A DNA stretch of 13,340 nucleotides from Cladosporium sp. IMV 00045 (Eukaryota > Ascomycota > Dothideomycetes > Cladosporiales > Cladosporiaceae): NCBI GenBank assembly GCA_001931905.2, contig MSJI02000304.1:5108-18447 (forward strand), written 5' to 3'. This document shows positions 1 through 8,291 of this stretch, piece after piece (the first letter of the stretch is position 1; each line of letters starts with the position of its first letter). The position numbers and the translations under genes were made by a program. A model generated the notes under the pieces. The model had not been told where the DNA came from, did not search any database, and saw only the letters and a program-made list of their open reading frames with translations.

Positions 1-415
1 CGCCTTGCTCGCGCGGCGCGAACCACCAGCCTTCGCCGACGCCGACGTCTTCACCGCGGTCGTTTTTGGGCGCGGGTTGGGGCGGTTGTTCGTTCGCAGA
101 GGGGATGGTGTAGGTGCATGTTGAGGCGCAGGCTTTGAAGAGGTCTTGGGTGCCGCCGTAGGCTACGTAGGGTTCGGTGGTGGAGCGGAAGGCGGGGTTG
201 GAGGCGATGGAGGCGAGGAGAGAGGATTGTGGTGAGGGAGGGGGTTTGGTGGTTGGCTTGGAGGGTTCTTCTTTGGCGAGACGGCTGTGCGAGGAGAATG
301 CTCGGGTTGAGGATGCTGCGAGGGTTCGGGAGGTTTTTTGCGGTTGGAGAAGATGACGGCGGGTTTGCTGGCAGAGGGAGCGCACGCACGATGCGCAGAT
401 TGTTGAGGTCGACAT
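1..415 (-). CDS. CBP3: Probable mitochondrial ubiquinol-cytochrome c chaperone (CBP3-like), 5' part only
   Basis: An open frame runs from an ATG at 415 (context AAAATGTCG, A at -3) to the window edge without stop or intron, giving 138 codons of an incomplete protein. The first ~50 residues are rich in Arg, Ser, Thr and Ala and lack acids, and include RTLAASSTRAFSSHSRLAK, which looks like a mitochondrial presequence. A Pro-rich linker follows, then the segment TEPYVAYGGTQDLFKACAS (about residues 80-98) and GEDVGVGEGWWF close to the edge. From memory this resembles the stretch just before the ubiquinol-cytochrome c chaperone domain of fungal CBP3, which binds mitochondrial ribosomes and nascent cytochrome b during complex III assembly. 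The conserved domain itself lies outside the window, so the name rests on the N-terminal part only. A 207-codon frame on the same strand overlaps this gene but turns into low-complexity Arg/Pro/Leu sequence. Confidence 0.65.
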   Translation of the reverse strand, partial: MSTSTICASCVRSLCQQTRRHLLQPQKTSRTLAASSTRAFSSHSRLAKEEPSKPTTKPPPSPQSSLLASIASNPAFRSTTEPYVAYGGTQDLFKACASTCTYTIPSANEQPPQPAPKNDRGEDVGVGEGWWFAPREQG

Positions 416-981
416 TTTCGATGTAGTTGTGTTGATTACTCTGTTGGGGGAATTGGGTGTCGTAGCAAGAGGCGGCGTTTACCTTGACGTCGCAATGGAT
501 GTCGCTGCTGCTGCTCGAGATCTCCAATGATCTCAAGACTTTCCCTGAGGAGATCTCAATTGGCCAATCGGAGCTGTCGATGACCGACTCGATCCAGACT
601 TGTCCGCAGAGAGCAATTGCTCCCATGAATAAGGTATTGATTAATGACGTGTGTACAATATTACTTTCTTCCAACTATCGTAAGTACATTGGCGAACTTG
701 TTCATGTCGTTAGTCGAAACCGATATTGTCAGAGGAACGAAACCAAATAGACTGCTTCGAAATCTAAGCACTAGATCCACTAGATACGGACTCTATGTGA
801 CACGACATGAACTGCCAACCTCAGAGCAACGGTGAAACCAAGAACAATCGGGACATGTACTCAATCAAGTATCGCAGTTAACATTGATGTGAAGACTCTA
901 AGGGCTAATAATAAGCGAAAATCCATCATTATCGTCATCATCACGTTCCTACATCAACAGAAAATCGATCTACTCTCCCAC
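416..981. other. Intergenic: CBP3-like upstream region and hydrolase 3' region
   Basis: This 566-bp interval lies between the start of the CBP3-like gene and the stop of the hydrolase gene, both on the minus strand. It should hold the promoter and 5' UTR of the first and the 3' UTR of the second. The open frames on either strand have no recognisable protein character. A short duplicated motif, CACTAGATC then CACTAGATA, lies around 769-787. No RNA gene or mobile element was seen. Confidence 0.6.
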
Positions 982-2251
982 TCACAACTTCCCACCACCA
1001 CTCGACAAACCCTCCAACCATCTACCAACAATCTCATTGACCTGCTGAGGAGCCTGCCACAGCGCCCAATGTCCCGTCGAGACCTCTGCGCGCGTCAACT
1101 TCGGAATCACATTCTCCATCCCCTTACTCATCGCTGGCACGAGGACGTTGTCTTTCAGCGCTTGGACGAACAAAACAGGCTGCTCGATGCGGTTACGCTG
1201 CGCGTCCGGCATTTCCAACTCATCCTCGTAATTGGCACGTCGCGTACGGTACCAGTTCGTGGGGCCCGCAAGGTTGTTTTTGGCGAAGGAGGCGGTGTAG
1301 AAGGCAAGTTCCTGTGATAGAGCGTTAACATCAAATGCCTTGCATCATCATCTTCCACATCCCCGGCAGAGACAACAATAACAGTATGAAAACCAAAAAA
1401 AGAAACTCACCTCCTCATCAAGCAGCGGCGTCATCCCAACCTCCCCTTCCTTCAACACCTGCAAATCCACCCCCTTCTCCGGAGTCATGAACGGCCTCCC
1501 CCTCTCCGTCCTACCGCCATACATGCCGTTCAAAAACTTCCCCACCAACCTCTCATCCCCACCCATAGCCTTCTCCATAGCCCCATCCTCACTGCCCAAC
1601 TGCAATTGATACCCAAAATTCGGCAACCGGCCCTTGGCCAGCTCCTCCGTGGACGTGAACGTGCGCGAAGTGGCGGCGTAGGGCGTGGCGATGCTGAAAA
1701 CCGCTTTGATGAGAGAGGGGTACCATTGAGCCACCCGGTAGACCACCGCACCGCCCCAGTCGTGGCCGCCGAGGATGAGTTGCGTGGTTTGGGTGCGCGC
1801 TGCGATGGCGGCGATAGCGGTGGCGTGGGCGCGGAAGGTGTAGTCTTGTAGCTTGGGGGAGTAGCCCTTTTTGTAGATTCCTCGTTAGGATGTTTTCTTT
1901 GCAATTCTGCAGGTTTGGTAGTTTGTGGTGTGTCGACTTACCGTTTTGCCATAGCCCATACAATCGAGCGCGATGGTGCGGTAGCCTAGGTTGACGAGGT
2001 AGGGTATCTGGTAGCGCCAGGCGAGGGAAAGGTCCGGGAAGCCGTGGACCAGAACGATGGTGCCTTTTGGTTCTGTCGCCGGTTTGGCTTCGAGATAATC
2101 TTCACATTGGTTAGCATCGTTCTAGATATGGCGAAGGACGCATGAGAAATCGAAGGAGTCCCAACATACGCCATCTATTTCCTCCGACGTCGATGAAGCG
2201 ACTCTCCACCCGCTCGTCTTTGGGCTTGATCTTATCGACTTGAGACGTCAT
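982..2251 (-). CDS. Epoxide hydrolase-type alpha/beta hydrolase, 4 exons, 341 aa
   Basis: Proposed exons are 2251-2170, 2099-1942, 1866-1411 and 1311-982. The introns (70, 75 and 99 nt) start GTATGT, GTAAGT and GTGAGT, contain GCTAAC, CCTAAC and GTTAAC branch-like sites, and end in AG. Joined, they give 1026 nt in one frame. The start MTSQVDKIKPKDERV fits the N-terminus of fungal soluble epoxide hydrolases; an upstream in-frame ATG at 2296 would add 15 hydrophobic residues and is less likely. Visible motifs are the oxyanion HGFP (46-49), nucleophile Asp116 in GGHDWGG, acid Asp286 in LKDNVLVP, base His313 in GHWALW, and lid tyrosines Tyr166 (FGYQLQL) and Tyr253 (NWYR). With both lid tyrosines present, trans-addition of water to an epoxide is the likely reaction; the substrate is unknown. 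No signal peptide is seen, so it is probably cytosolic. Haloalkane dehalogenase or esterase activity is less likely. Confidence 0.88.
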
Positions 2252-3056
2252 TGCGACTCTCCCCAGCAGCAGTTGAAAGCAATGTAGTAATGACAAGCTG
2301 GTAGGTACGGGCAGACTACAACTCCCTAAGCGTCGCCAACGAGCTCAAGGTTCGAGATGAACGGGAACAGCTTGAAATGTCCGAATGTATATTCTGACGT
2401 CAAGATGATATCAAAGCGACTTTAAACGGTATACGCAAGAATTGTGATGTTGTTGATAATCTTCGGACCGTTCGTTAAGAGAGGTGGTCGATCAAACTGG
2501 ACGCCTTGGGGAAAATACCTCGGCTCAACAACAGAGCTGGAGCTTTTGTCGCCCGATGGCAAAGAATATTATAGATGCGGGTGTAGCTCCGAGAGCTAGA
2601 TCTGCATGCGCATAGATCTAGACGTGTACCTTATGCATGGTGGATTTGAAGTCGCACATGGGATCATGTTGTGAGTATAGTCAAACGGTCGGTGTCAGGC
2701 GTCGTCTTGAGCCAATGATGGCAGTCGGACCAAGAGAGAATCAGGGCAGGCCATTTCCGTGTCTTGTCCCACAGGCCTCATAATTTGGATATGCAGCCAC
2801 AATACAATACTTTACATCAATCATGTTAAAAACTTGGCTTGAAATATCGGATAAGGTAGAATGAGTGGAGATCATCATTGCTAAGGTATTTACTCCATTA
2901 ATGACAGAAAGCATGCACAAAACACTCGCAAGATATGCTCGGCATGCACAGGAATTCCAGAAAGCAAGCGACCAAAGTCGAGAAATGAAAACATCCAAAA
3001 AGGACAAGGGTCGAGCAACGAATGGTCAGGCCGATTGCTAAGACATAACGACAAGC
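2252..3056. other. Intergenic: hydrolase upstream region and eIF5 3' region
   Basis: These 805 bp separate the hydrolase start from the eIF5 stop, both on the minus strand. The right end should contain the eIF5 3' UTR and the left end the hydrolase promoter. The only long frame (88 codons, minus, 2741-3007) has no recognisable motif and lies in the expected UTR, so I do not call it a gene. A palindromic site at 2596-2621 is listed separately. Confidence 0.6.
2596..2621. repeat. Short perfect inverted repeat
   Basis: CTAGATCT at 2596-2603 is exactly inverted as AGATCTAG at 2614-2621, with a 10-bp spacer that contains GCATGC. It lies about 345 bp upstream of the hydrolase start. It could be a binding site for a dimeric regulator or chance; nothing else supports a role. 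Confidence 0.4.
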
Positions 3057-4403
3057 TTAGTCGGATTCCTCCTCGCTCTCGTCACTCTCAGCCTGCTCGA
3101 GCCACTCGATGAACTTCTCAGCACTCTTGCGGACCTTGCGGCTGGTGGACAGGTCAACATATTTCTTGCTGGCCTTAGCACCCCAGGCCTTGAGAGTGTC
3201 CTCGGAGACGAGGTCGTTCTCGTAGACCTGCAGCAGAATGCTGGAGACAGAGGCGATCAGCTCGGGGTGGTCATTGCCGACGAAGCGCTCGATACCGCCG
3301 AGGAAAGCCTTCTCGTGGCGCTCGGAGGTGATCAGCTTCTTCAGCATGGAAGCACGAGGCTCAATTTCCTTGACGATGCCCTTGCTGAAGATGGTCTGAG
3401 CGAGAACGGCAGGAGTGCGGTGCTTGCTCTCGATGCCGAGCTCCTTGGCCTTCAGGTAGATGTCGACATCAGCAACCTTGTTGACGTCGCCCTTCTCCTT
3501 AGCAGCGTCGTCGATCCATTTGCCGAGAACGTCGTAGACGCTGTCCTCCTGGCCTTCGCCATCAGCCTCGTCGTCGAGAGCGAGGGCCTGCTTGAGGTCT
3601 TCCGGGAGTGCGTTGGCACGAGCCTTGACAGCCTCTTCAGACATGTCGACGGACCTGTGTATTGTCAGTGTGTGTTTCGAAAGATGTGGTATGTGTATCG
3701 TCACTCACCATTCGTGCTCTTTCTGCTCGGACTCAGCAAGCTCCTTGGCCTGGGCGTTGATCTTCTTCGTGAGCTCGTCGTCACTACCGCCGTCCACGTC
3801 GACCTCGCCCTCATCGTTGCCATTATCGGAGCCGCTCTCGCCAGGGCTGTTGCCGTTGCCGTTCTCGGCGGCCTCCTCGCCATCACCGTTGGCGCCACGT
3901 GCCTCAGCCTCCTTGCGGGCCTTGCGGTCAGCCTTCTTGGTAGACTTGTCCTTCTTGCCCTTCTTGGGCTGGTTCTTCAGGATGAAGGAAGCAAGCTTGT
4001 GGCGAAGGTCAGCGTGGGTGCGCTGACCGCAGGCCTTGCAGTCGAGGATGATGTCTCCGTCCTTGCAGTTGATGACGGTCTCGGGGTTCTTGCAAGAGCC
4101 ACAGAGAACGAACTTGTTGATGAAACCGTCGAGGTGGTCCTGCAGCTTGGAAGCCTCGTGGGCGCCGTTGACGATCCAGCGGTCGTCCTTGGGGTCGATG
4201 TTGGTCTGAGCACCAAGTTCAAAACCGAAGTACTTGATGACATAGTTCGGCGGGCGGGCCAGCTGGTCGGCGACGTTGTGGAGGTTGACAATGACGGTCT
4301 TGATGCCGTTGCCCTTGCCCTCAATCTTGGACTGGATCTTCTCCATCTTGTAACGGTAGAAGGCATCCTTCACGTCACGACGGATGTTGACTGATTCAAC
4401 CAT
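3057..4403 (-). CDS. TIF5: Translation initiation factor eIF5, 2 exons, 430 aa
   Basis: Exon 1 is 4403-3709 and exon 2 is 3654-3057. The 54-nt intron starts GTGAGT, ends ACACAG and splits Trp232 after its second base; the joined length is 1293 nt. eIF5 is the GTPase-activating protein for eIF2 in the 43S/48S preinitiation complex and controls start-codon recognition in the cytoplasm. The N-terminal domain carries FYRYKM with Arg17 at the position of the family's catalytic Arg15, followed by [12 protein letters not shown]. The zinc finger has Cys101, Cys104, Cys122 and Cys125 (CGSC...CKAC). A Lys-rich then acidic, Gly/Asn-rich linker (about 146-215) leads to the C-terminal W2/HEAT domain (about 262-424), and the protein ends with [18 protein letters not shown], the aromatic/acidic box that binds eIF2beta and eIF3c. 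Exon 1 starts at an ATG in the context ATCATGG. The gene is single and intact, with length close to yeast and animal eIF5. Confidence 0.97.
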
Positions 4404-6754
4404 GATTGCGGTGTTGATGGATGGTTATTTGCTGTGTGCAGAGGTTTTCTTACAGCAGAAATGTCGGCGATGACTGATGCAGCGGTGGATGAGATCGCAG
4501 GTACATGCGATTTGTGGTAGAAATCCTGGTAGAATGTTTGGTATCCAGGTTGGATGGCAAATGTTTATTACTGGAGACAATGCTCTTTCTTTCTTGTTCG
4601 AGTGTCCTTGGAGGCAAGATTTGGAGACTTAGAGTCAGCCGTTGGTGCTATGATGACTAGAGCGACAGCTTCTTCGCGTTATGCGAAATGGTTGCGGCTG
4701 CTCAGGCGGCGGGTCGAGTGCAAAGGCGAGCGCGTGGGACGAATACATAAACTCTGGCGTGTTCACGTCTTTGAGTGGCAGTGTGGTTTGGGTGGCCTCG
4801 AGTGGTGTAGGGGGCGAGACGGCGGCGGGGCTGCAAGCAAGTGCAGATGGTGGCAGGGTGCGGACTCGCAGATTGATGGAAGTGCGACGCTCGGAGGAGT
4901 CGCTTTTGATACGCTGGCGATGCGATATGTTGATGTGTTGTGGGTTTGGGTGGGTTCGTGGGCGAAGAGAAAGGCGAGAAGGGCCCGGTTTTTATGAGTC
5001 TCAAGGGTTAGCCGTGAGATTTCTGCATGGAAAGTCAGCCGAGGGAGCGCCAGCTTAACAAAGCAAAGCAAACTCACATGCCGAATTGATTGACCTATTA
5101 ATTAATTGCCCGCGTGTTGACTACTGGTCTTGTGGCAACGTGACCCGTGGCAAGCATACATATAACAATCAACTTAGCAAGCTAGACACGTGTGAAGTCA
5201 ATACCATCAGGCCGTCAATCTCATTATCGCCATATACTCTACGCCCGAATCCCGATGTCTCGGGTGCATGCTGCGAACTGTCCTGCAGGGATCGGATGTC
5301 TGCGGGAAAAGGATCGGATTTAGCACGAGCGAGTTTTAGTATACTACTATAGGTACTTCTTGCTCCCTACTGGTTGAATGCCATACCTAGCTCTTTGTGC
5401 CCAAGGTACCTCCTAATTCTCCACGTCTTTTCCTGCGATACTGCAGAATAATCAGATGGGAAATCGAATACACAGGAATATAATGGTTATATTTGTATTT
5501 CAATCCGGGACTTGCAGGCTTCTCCGCTATAACACTTTTCGTTTCAACCACAGCTGTGGTCGGTCAATTTTGAACGTCGTTGGATTCAAAGGAACCGCAA
5601 GGAACATCGATCTCATTAGCAGACCTGGAATGCCTCTCTGTTCTTCATGGCGGATGCTCAAGTCTTTTATACGACGTATCAACGTCCTTCGCCAAATGAA
5701 CTCGTGTGTGTAGAACCTCTCCTTAAAAGCCATGTAAATTGCCCGCTCTTGGCCAAACTTGTCCTGATCTTTCCCCCTATGCGCCATTATACTAACTGCG
5801 CTCAGGGGTATCTCTTTTCTGGAAGTGCACTGCTCTAAAGATTTCGATTGCGGTATCTGCCGGCGCTGCAAGTGCCAGGCCCGTGGTCATTCGATATCTT
5901 ACTAGACTTCTTCCGCTGCATGTCTGCGTTGCCAGGAGGTAATGGTGCTCGAAATGTTGGATAGACGCTGTTGGCCTTCTCTGTGCGCAGAGAAGCTCGG
6001 AAGTGATATTTTCGGTCGTTCCAAACGTTCAGGGTGCTAGGCCTGCTCAGGCTTGATCACGTGTGGCCACCATGACTGTATTTGCTTGTGTGCTGCGCTC
6101 GGTGCATCTTCTCACCCAAGAATGTATCCGGCAATCTCGAATTGCAAGCGTAGGCTCGTCTCGGCGATCTTTTCGCTGAAAGGCGCCACCGATTCCTGCT
6201 TGCTCCAGTGTAGACGCAAGGAGACCATGCACGGCAAGTATGTTCTCTCCCTCTTTTTGTCGGCTGCCATTAACTAAAGACGCAGCAGTACGCGGCCGTT
6301 CGTTCGCTCGTGCTTTGAGGTGACTGTGCTCGGTGAAACAGAGTGACAAGGTACCGGCGAAGTGCAAGGTGTCAAGTTTGCAGTCGAACTGCTCTGCTCT
6401 GTAGGCAATCTCTAGGCCCCAGTGATCTGTCCGCTTGTGAGCAACCTCTTCGTAAGAGCAGCCATGGCTCCCTTTGAGCGGCGCAAAGCGTTGCCGTGCT
6501 CCTGGGCGATGTGGGCAAGGTCGCTCACATTGGTCGTAGAACACAGCTCAACGAGGAATTGTGACCTTCGTGGTTTGTTCGCCGCTTGATTGATATGAGA
6601 AAGAAATTGTGGTGCTGTTGGACTTCTCCAGCTTGTCGGTCGCAAAAGCGCTGGAGGGCTTCGTTCGCTTACACTTGCACCAAAGCAGACCGCCGCCGCC
6701 ACTACAACAACTCCAAAAGAAATTATCACACTCAAACACAATGCATTACAGCAC
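4404..6754. other. Gene-poor interval upstream of eIF5
   Basis: These 2.35 kb hold the eIF5 promoter and 5' UTR on the right flank of that gene, then sequence in which I find no supportable gene. Open frames of 60-165 codons occur on both strands (the largest on the minus strand at 6047-6544), but none has a domain motif, hydrophobic pattern or family resemblance, and several overlap each other. No terminal inverted repeats, target-site duplications, poly-A tails or reverse-transcriptase-like motifs were seen. Base composition is not strongly AT-rich, so repeat-induced point mutation is not obvious. Confidence 0.55.
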
Positions 6755-6782
6755 AAAAAAAGACAAGAATCTAACACCAAAA
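6755..6782 (-). terminator. Pol III-type T-run terminators of copy 1
   Basis: On the minus strand T4 (6782-6779) lies 11 nt after the conserved hairpin and T7 (6761-6755) about 17 nt further on. Such T-runs in the non-template strand end Pol III transcripts; T4 alone may be leaky, with T7 as back-up. Confidence 0.5.
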
Positions 6783-6793
6783 TAGCAAGAACC

Positions 6794-6807
6794 TAAGCCG
6801 AGGCTTA
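6794..6807 (-). other. Conserved 3' hairpin, copy 1
   Basis: On the minus strand TAAGC-CTCG-GCTTA forms a 5-bp stem with a 4-nt loop. It lies in a 24-nt block (6785-6808) that matches copy 2 at 22 of 24 positions. One of the two differences is in the loop and the stem is unchanged. Confidence 0.6.
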
Positions 6808-6910
6808 CTACCCGAAGGCTGCATTTGCTGTAGGGGAAAGGCGGACCTTTCATTAATCGAATCCTGTCGACTGGCATTTTTAACGTGCTGGCGAGGCCGC
6901 GCTGCCGGCG

Positions 6911-6921
6911 GGATTCGAACC
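6911..6921 (-). promoter_or_regulatory. Pol III B box, copy 1
   Basis: The minus strand reads GGTTCGAATCC, a full match to the TFIIIC B-box consensus GGTTCGANTCC. It is the downstream half of the internal promoter of the candidate RNA gene. Confidence 0.7.
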
Positions 6922-6990
6922 ATGGACCCCCGCGTACAGTGTTTGACATCTCGTTTAATGGAGCCACCACCCTCGGGTGAGATTGCCGAA

Positions 6991-7001
6991 CCACTGCGCC
7001 A
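6991..7001 (-). promoter_or_regulatory. Pol III A box, copy 1
   Basis: The minus strand reads TGGCGCAGTGG, a full match to the A-box pattern TRGCNNAGYGG. It lies 69 nt before the B box, further than in most tRNA genes without introns but within the range TFIIIC tolerates. Confidence 0.65.
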
Positions 7002-7040
7002 GCTGGAACATGGATCATGGACGACGACTTGCTGCAGACA

Positions 7041-7046
7041 TTATAA
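7041..7046 (-). promoter_or_regulatory. Upstream TATA element, copy 1
   Basis: TTATAA on the minus strand lies 39 nt before the A box. It starts a 40-bp block (7041-7080) that aligns without gaps to 8033-8072 in front of copy 2 with 29 of 40 identities. The spacing suits TFIIIB placement with a start near 7015. Confidence 0.5.
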
Positions 7047-7216
7047 GGGTTGCCTTCGTTGTGCTCTCCCTTCACGTGACTACTTCAGTGACGTGTGAGG
7101 TGCGGTGACGTGTGTGCTGAAGTTGTAGGCAGGGCGTGCTTGTGGTAGGTGGATGGGTATGTTTGTTGATCTCATCGGAGTGTTCTTCACGTTATCGTAA
7201 GAAGGTGCTTCTTCGA

Positions 7217-7740
7217 GTCTGCCGTGGTTTCGAGGTCTTGGTGCTTTGACTAAGTATGAGTCGGTGGGCGGCCAGGTTGCGACTGCAGGGCGTGCCTTAG
7301 CAGTAAGTGAACGCTTCTTCCAAGGTTCCCCACTCAAGTCATGTAAGCGCAGCACGATCGCTAAACACCTTCGAGAAATGAGGATCTATTGGCTAATTAG
7401 TATTCAGGTGCTTTCTTAGACTTGTTTTCGCTCTACTCGAGTTCATCCATAAACGGTTGCAACATGCGCAAGGCACTTTTCTGGCATCCGCACCTTGGAT
7501 ATTGACTCGTGAACGCGATAGGTTAGTGAATTGATGACATGGCAAACTGTCTCCTGATACTCCTATTTCTCTCACTTACTTGAATAGATCCTCAGGCGTA
7601 TGCTCGGGTTCCAAACATCTAACTTTGAGCCCCTTTGCAGATGCGATACTAATCATATCTTCAAAAGTGCAAAAACTTGATCCTATCAATCGCTCGGTAC
7701 AGAATCATCAAGAGCATTCTAATGTCTCTAGATTGTCTGC
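7217..7740. other. Spacer between the two duplicated units
   Basis: About 520 bp lie between the upstream end of copy 1 and the T-run of copy 2. Only short frames of up to about 90 codons enter it, and none is recognisable. No further A-box/B-box pair was found here. Confidence 0.5.
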
Positions 7741-7754
7741 AAAAAATGCAAAAA
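7741..7754 (-). terminator. Pol III-type T-run terminators of copy 2
   Basis: T5 at 7754-7750 and T6 at 7746-7741 on the minus strand directly follow the conserved hairpin; T6 begins 10 nt after it, nearly the same distance as T4 in copy 1. Confidence 0.55.
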
Positions 7755-7756
7755 CC

Positions 7757-7770
7757 TAAGCCGGGGCTTA
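7757..7770 (-). other. Conserved 3' hairpin, copy 2
   Basis: On the minus strand TAAGC-CCCG-GCTTA forms the same 5-bp stem as in copy 1, with one base changed in the loop. It lies in the 24-nt block at 7748-7771. Confidence 0.6.
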
Positions 7771-7905
7771 CGCCGTAGCTGCCTTCGCTGTAGGGGAAAT
7801 TTGGTGCTAGCCACGCCCGTCGACGTGACTGCCCGCGTTTCATTAATCGCCTCCCCTCGGGATTCCACCCCCGGCATGGCTAGTGCTAGGAAATGATCCG
7901 TTGGT

Positions 7906-7916
7906 GGATTCGAACC
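7906..7916 (-). promoter_or_regulatory. Pol III B box, copy 2
   Basis: The minus strand reads GGTTCGAATCC, identical to copy 1 and to the TFIIIC consensus, although the sequence on both sides has diverged. Confidence 0.7.
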
Positions 7917-7981
7917 CGGGCTTAGTGATTCCTAGAAGTCATGATGTAGCTGTAAGGGGCCAACCTTACACCACACGCCTG

Positions 7982-7992
7982 CCGCTAGACCA
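7982..7992 (-). promoter_or_regulatory. Pol III A box, copy 2
   Basis: The minus strand reads TGGTCTAGCGG. It matches the pattern TRGYNNAGYGG and resembles tRNA D-arm sequence. It lies 65 nt before the B box. Confidence 0.6.
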
Positions 7993-8032
7993 CCAGTGTT
8001 CCGGGAAGATATTCTACGTTTGCTGGACAACG

Positions 8033-8039
8033 CTATAAA
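8033..8039 (-). promoter_or_regulatory. Upstream TATA element, copy 2
   Basis: TTTATAG on the minus strand lies 40 nt before the A box, against 39 nt in copy 1. It starts the 40-bp block 8033-8072, which aligns to copy 1 without gaps. Confidence 0.5.
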
Positions 8040-8247
8040 GGTTGCTTTCAGTGTTTCGTCCCCTCACGCGACTCCAGTGTGAGTGCGTGGGGAAGAGGGG
8101 AAGTGACGAGGGGTTCGGTAGGGGTGATCTGGGCCTTCGGTGTTTGTTGAGGGAGGCGAGGTACCATGCTGCGAGAGTTTGAATGCGACGAAGGTGCGGC
8201 TGCGAGTTGGTTATTGTCAGTGCTCTCGCTGTCGCATCATGTTTGCT

Positions 8248-8279
8248 CTTGCTTGCTTGCTTGCTTGCTCGCTTGCTTG
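8248..8279. repeat. (CTTG)8 microsatellite
   Basis: Eight tandem CTTG units fill 32 bp; the sixth unit has one T-to-C change. It is a plain tetranucleotide repeat likely to vary in length between strains. Confidence 0.9.
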
Positions 8280-8291
8280 AGGCCATCCTCG

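Larger units (their letters stand above)
6755..7015 (-). ncRNA. Candidate Pol III-type noncoding RNA gene, copy 1 (or tRNA-derived SINE)
   Basis: Reading on the minus strand, a TATA element (7046-7041) is followed 39 nt later by the A box TGGCGCAGTGG (7001-6991), then after 69 nt by a perfect B box GGTTCGAATCC (6921-6911). A conserved hairpin follows (6807-6794), with T4 at 6782-6779 and T7 at 6761-6755. The start near 7015 is inferred from the TATA position. No TTTT occurs between it and the hairpin. The predicted RNA is about 235 nt (T4) or 260 nt (T7). GCTGGCG beginning 2 nt before the A box can pair with CGCCGGC right after the B box, but there is no T stem and no cloverleaf, so this is not a working tRNA. 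It shares sequence and layout with the copy at 7741-8007. I do not recognise the RNA. Confidence 0.5.
6755..7216 (-). repeat. Duplicated unit, copy 1
   Basis: Ordered matches to 7741-8205 are the 24-nt hairpin block (6785-6808), GCTGTAGGGGAAA (plus strand, 6827-6839), TTTCATTAATCG (6848-6859), B box, A box, the ungapped 40-bp TATA block (7041-7080), TGTTTGTTGA (7160-7169) and GAAGGTGC followed by a CGAGT-type match (7201-7216). Insertions differ between the copies, so this is an old, diverged duplication. No terminal repeats or target-site duplications were seen. Confidence 0.7.
7741..8007 (-). ncRNA. Candidate Pol III-type noncoding RNA gene, copy 2 (or tRNA-derived SINE)
   Basis: On the minus strand a TATA element (8039-8033, TTTATAG) is followed 40 nt later by the A box TGGTCTAGCGG (7992-7982), then after 65 nt by a perfect B box GGTTCGAATCC (7916-7906). 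The conserved hairpin (7770-7757) comes next, with T5 (7754-7750) and T6 (7746-7741). The start near 8007 is inferred; the RNA would be about 265 nt and has no TTTT before the hairpin. TGGTGG around the A box can pair with CCACCA overlapping the end of the B box. Between the boxes TGTAAGG and CCTTACA form a perfect 7-bp stem, and a longer imperfect stem follows. There is no T stem and no standard acceptor stem, so it is not a tRNA. Heads and tails differ from copy 1 in sequence but keep the same order and spacing. Confidence 0.5.
7741..8205 (-). repeat. Duplicated unit, copy 2
   Basis: This unit matches 6755-7216 block by block in the same order and orientation: 7748-7771, 7787-7799, 7838-7849, the B and A boxes, 8033-8072, TGTTTGTTGA at 8141-8150 and GAAGGTGC at 8190-8197. 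The stretch between 7800 and 7837 is longer than its counterpart in copy 1. Confidence 0.7.

Noticed and set aside
51..674. 207-codon minus-strand frame overlapping the CBP3-like start
   Set aside because: Its second half becomes Arg/Pro/His/Leu low-complexity sequence, while the frame from the ATG at 415 gives a mitochondrial presequence and family-like residues.
3267..4394. 375-codon open frame on the plus strand antisense to eIF5
   Set aside because: It mirrors the eIF5 codons, crosses the eIF5 intron, and is a Val/Leu/Ala-rich product typical of the reverse strand of a GC3-biased conserved gene. eIF5 on the minus strand is unmistakable.
982..4403. Hydrolase and eIF5 as a gene cluster or secondary-metabolite locus
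   Set aside because: Neighbours are unrelated housekeeping genes with separate upstream regions; no synthase, transporter or regulator typical of such clusters is present.
6047..6544. 165-codon minus-strand frame in the gene-poor interval
   Set aside because: No domain motif, no credible hydrophobic core pattern, mixed composition, and overlapping frames on other strands. I could not tell it from chance.
6901..7003. Functional tRNA gene, possibly with intron, at copy 1
   Set aside because: With A and B boxes in tRNA register, the acceptor (TTCCAGC against CGGCAGC) and T stem (CATGG against CCCGC) do not pair. The same failure occurs in copy 2.
6755..8007. The SRP RNA (7SL), given the nearby SRP72 gene and similar length
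   Set aside because: I could not find the conserved SRP helix 8 sequence or a plausible Alu-domain fold in either copy, and two strongly diverged SRP RNA genes side by side would be odd. A covariance-model search would settle it.
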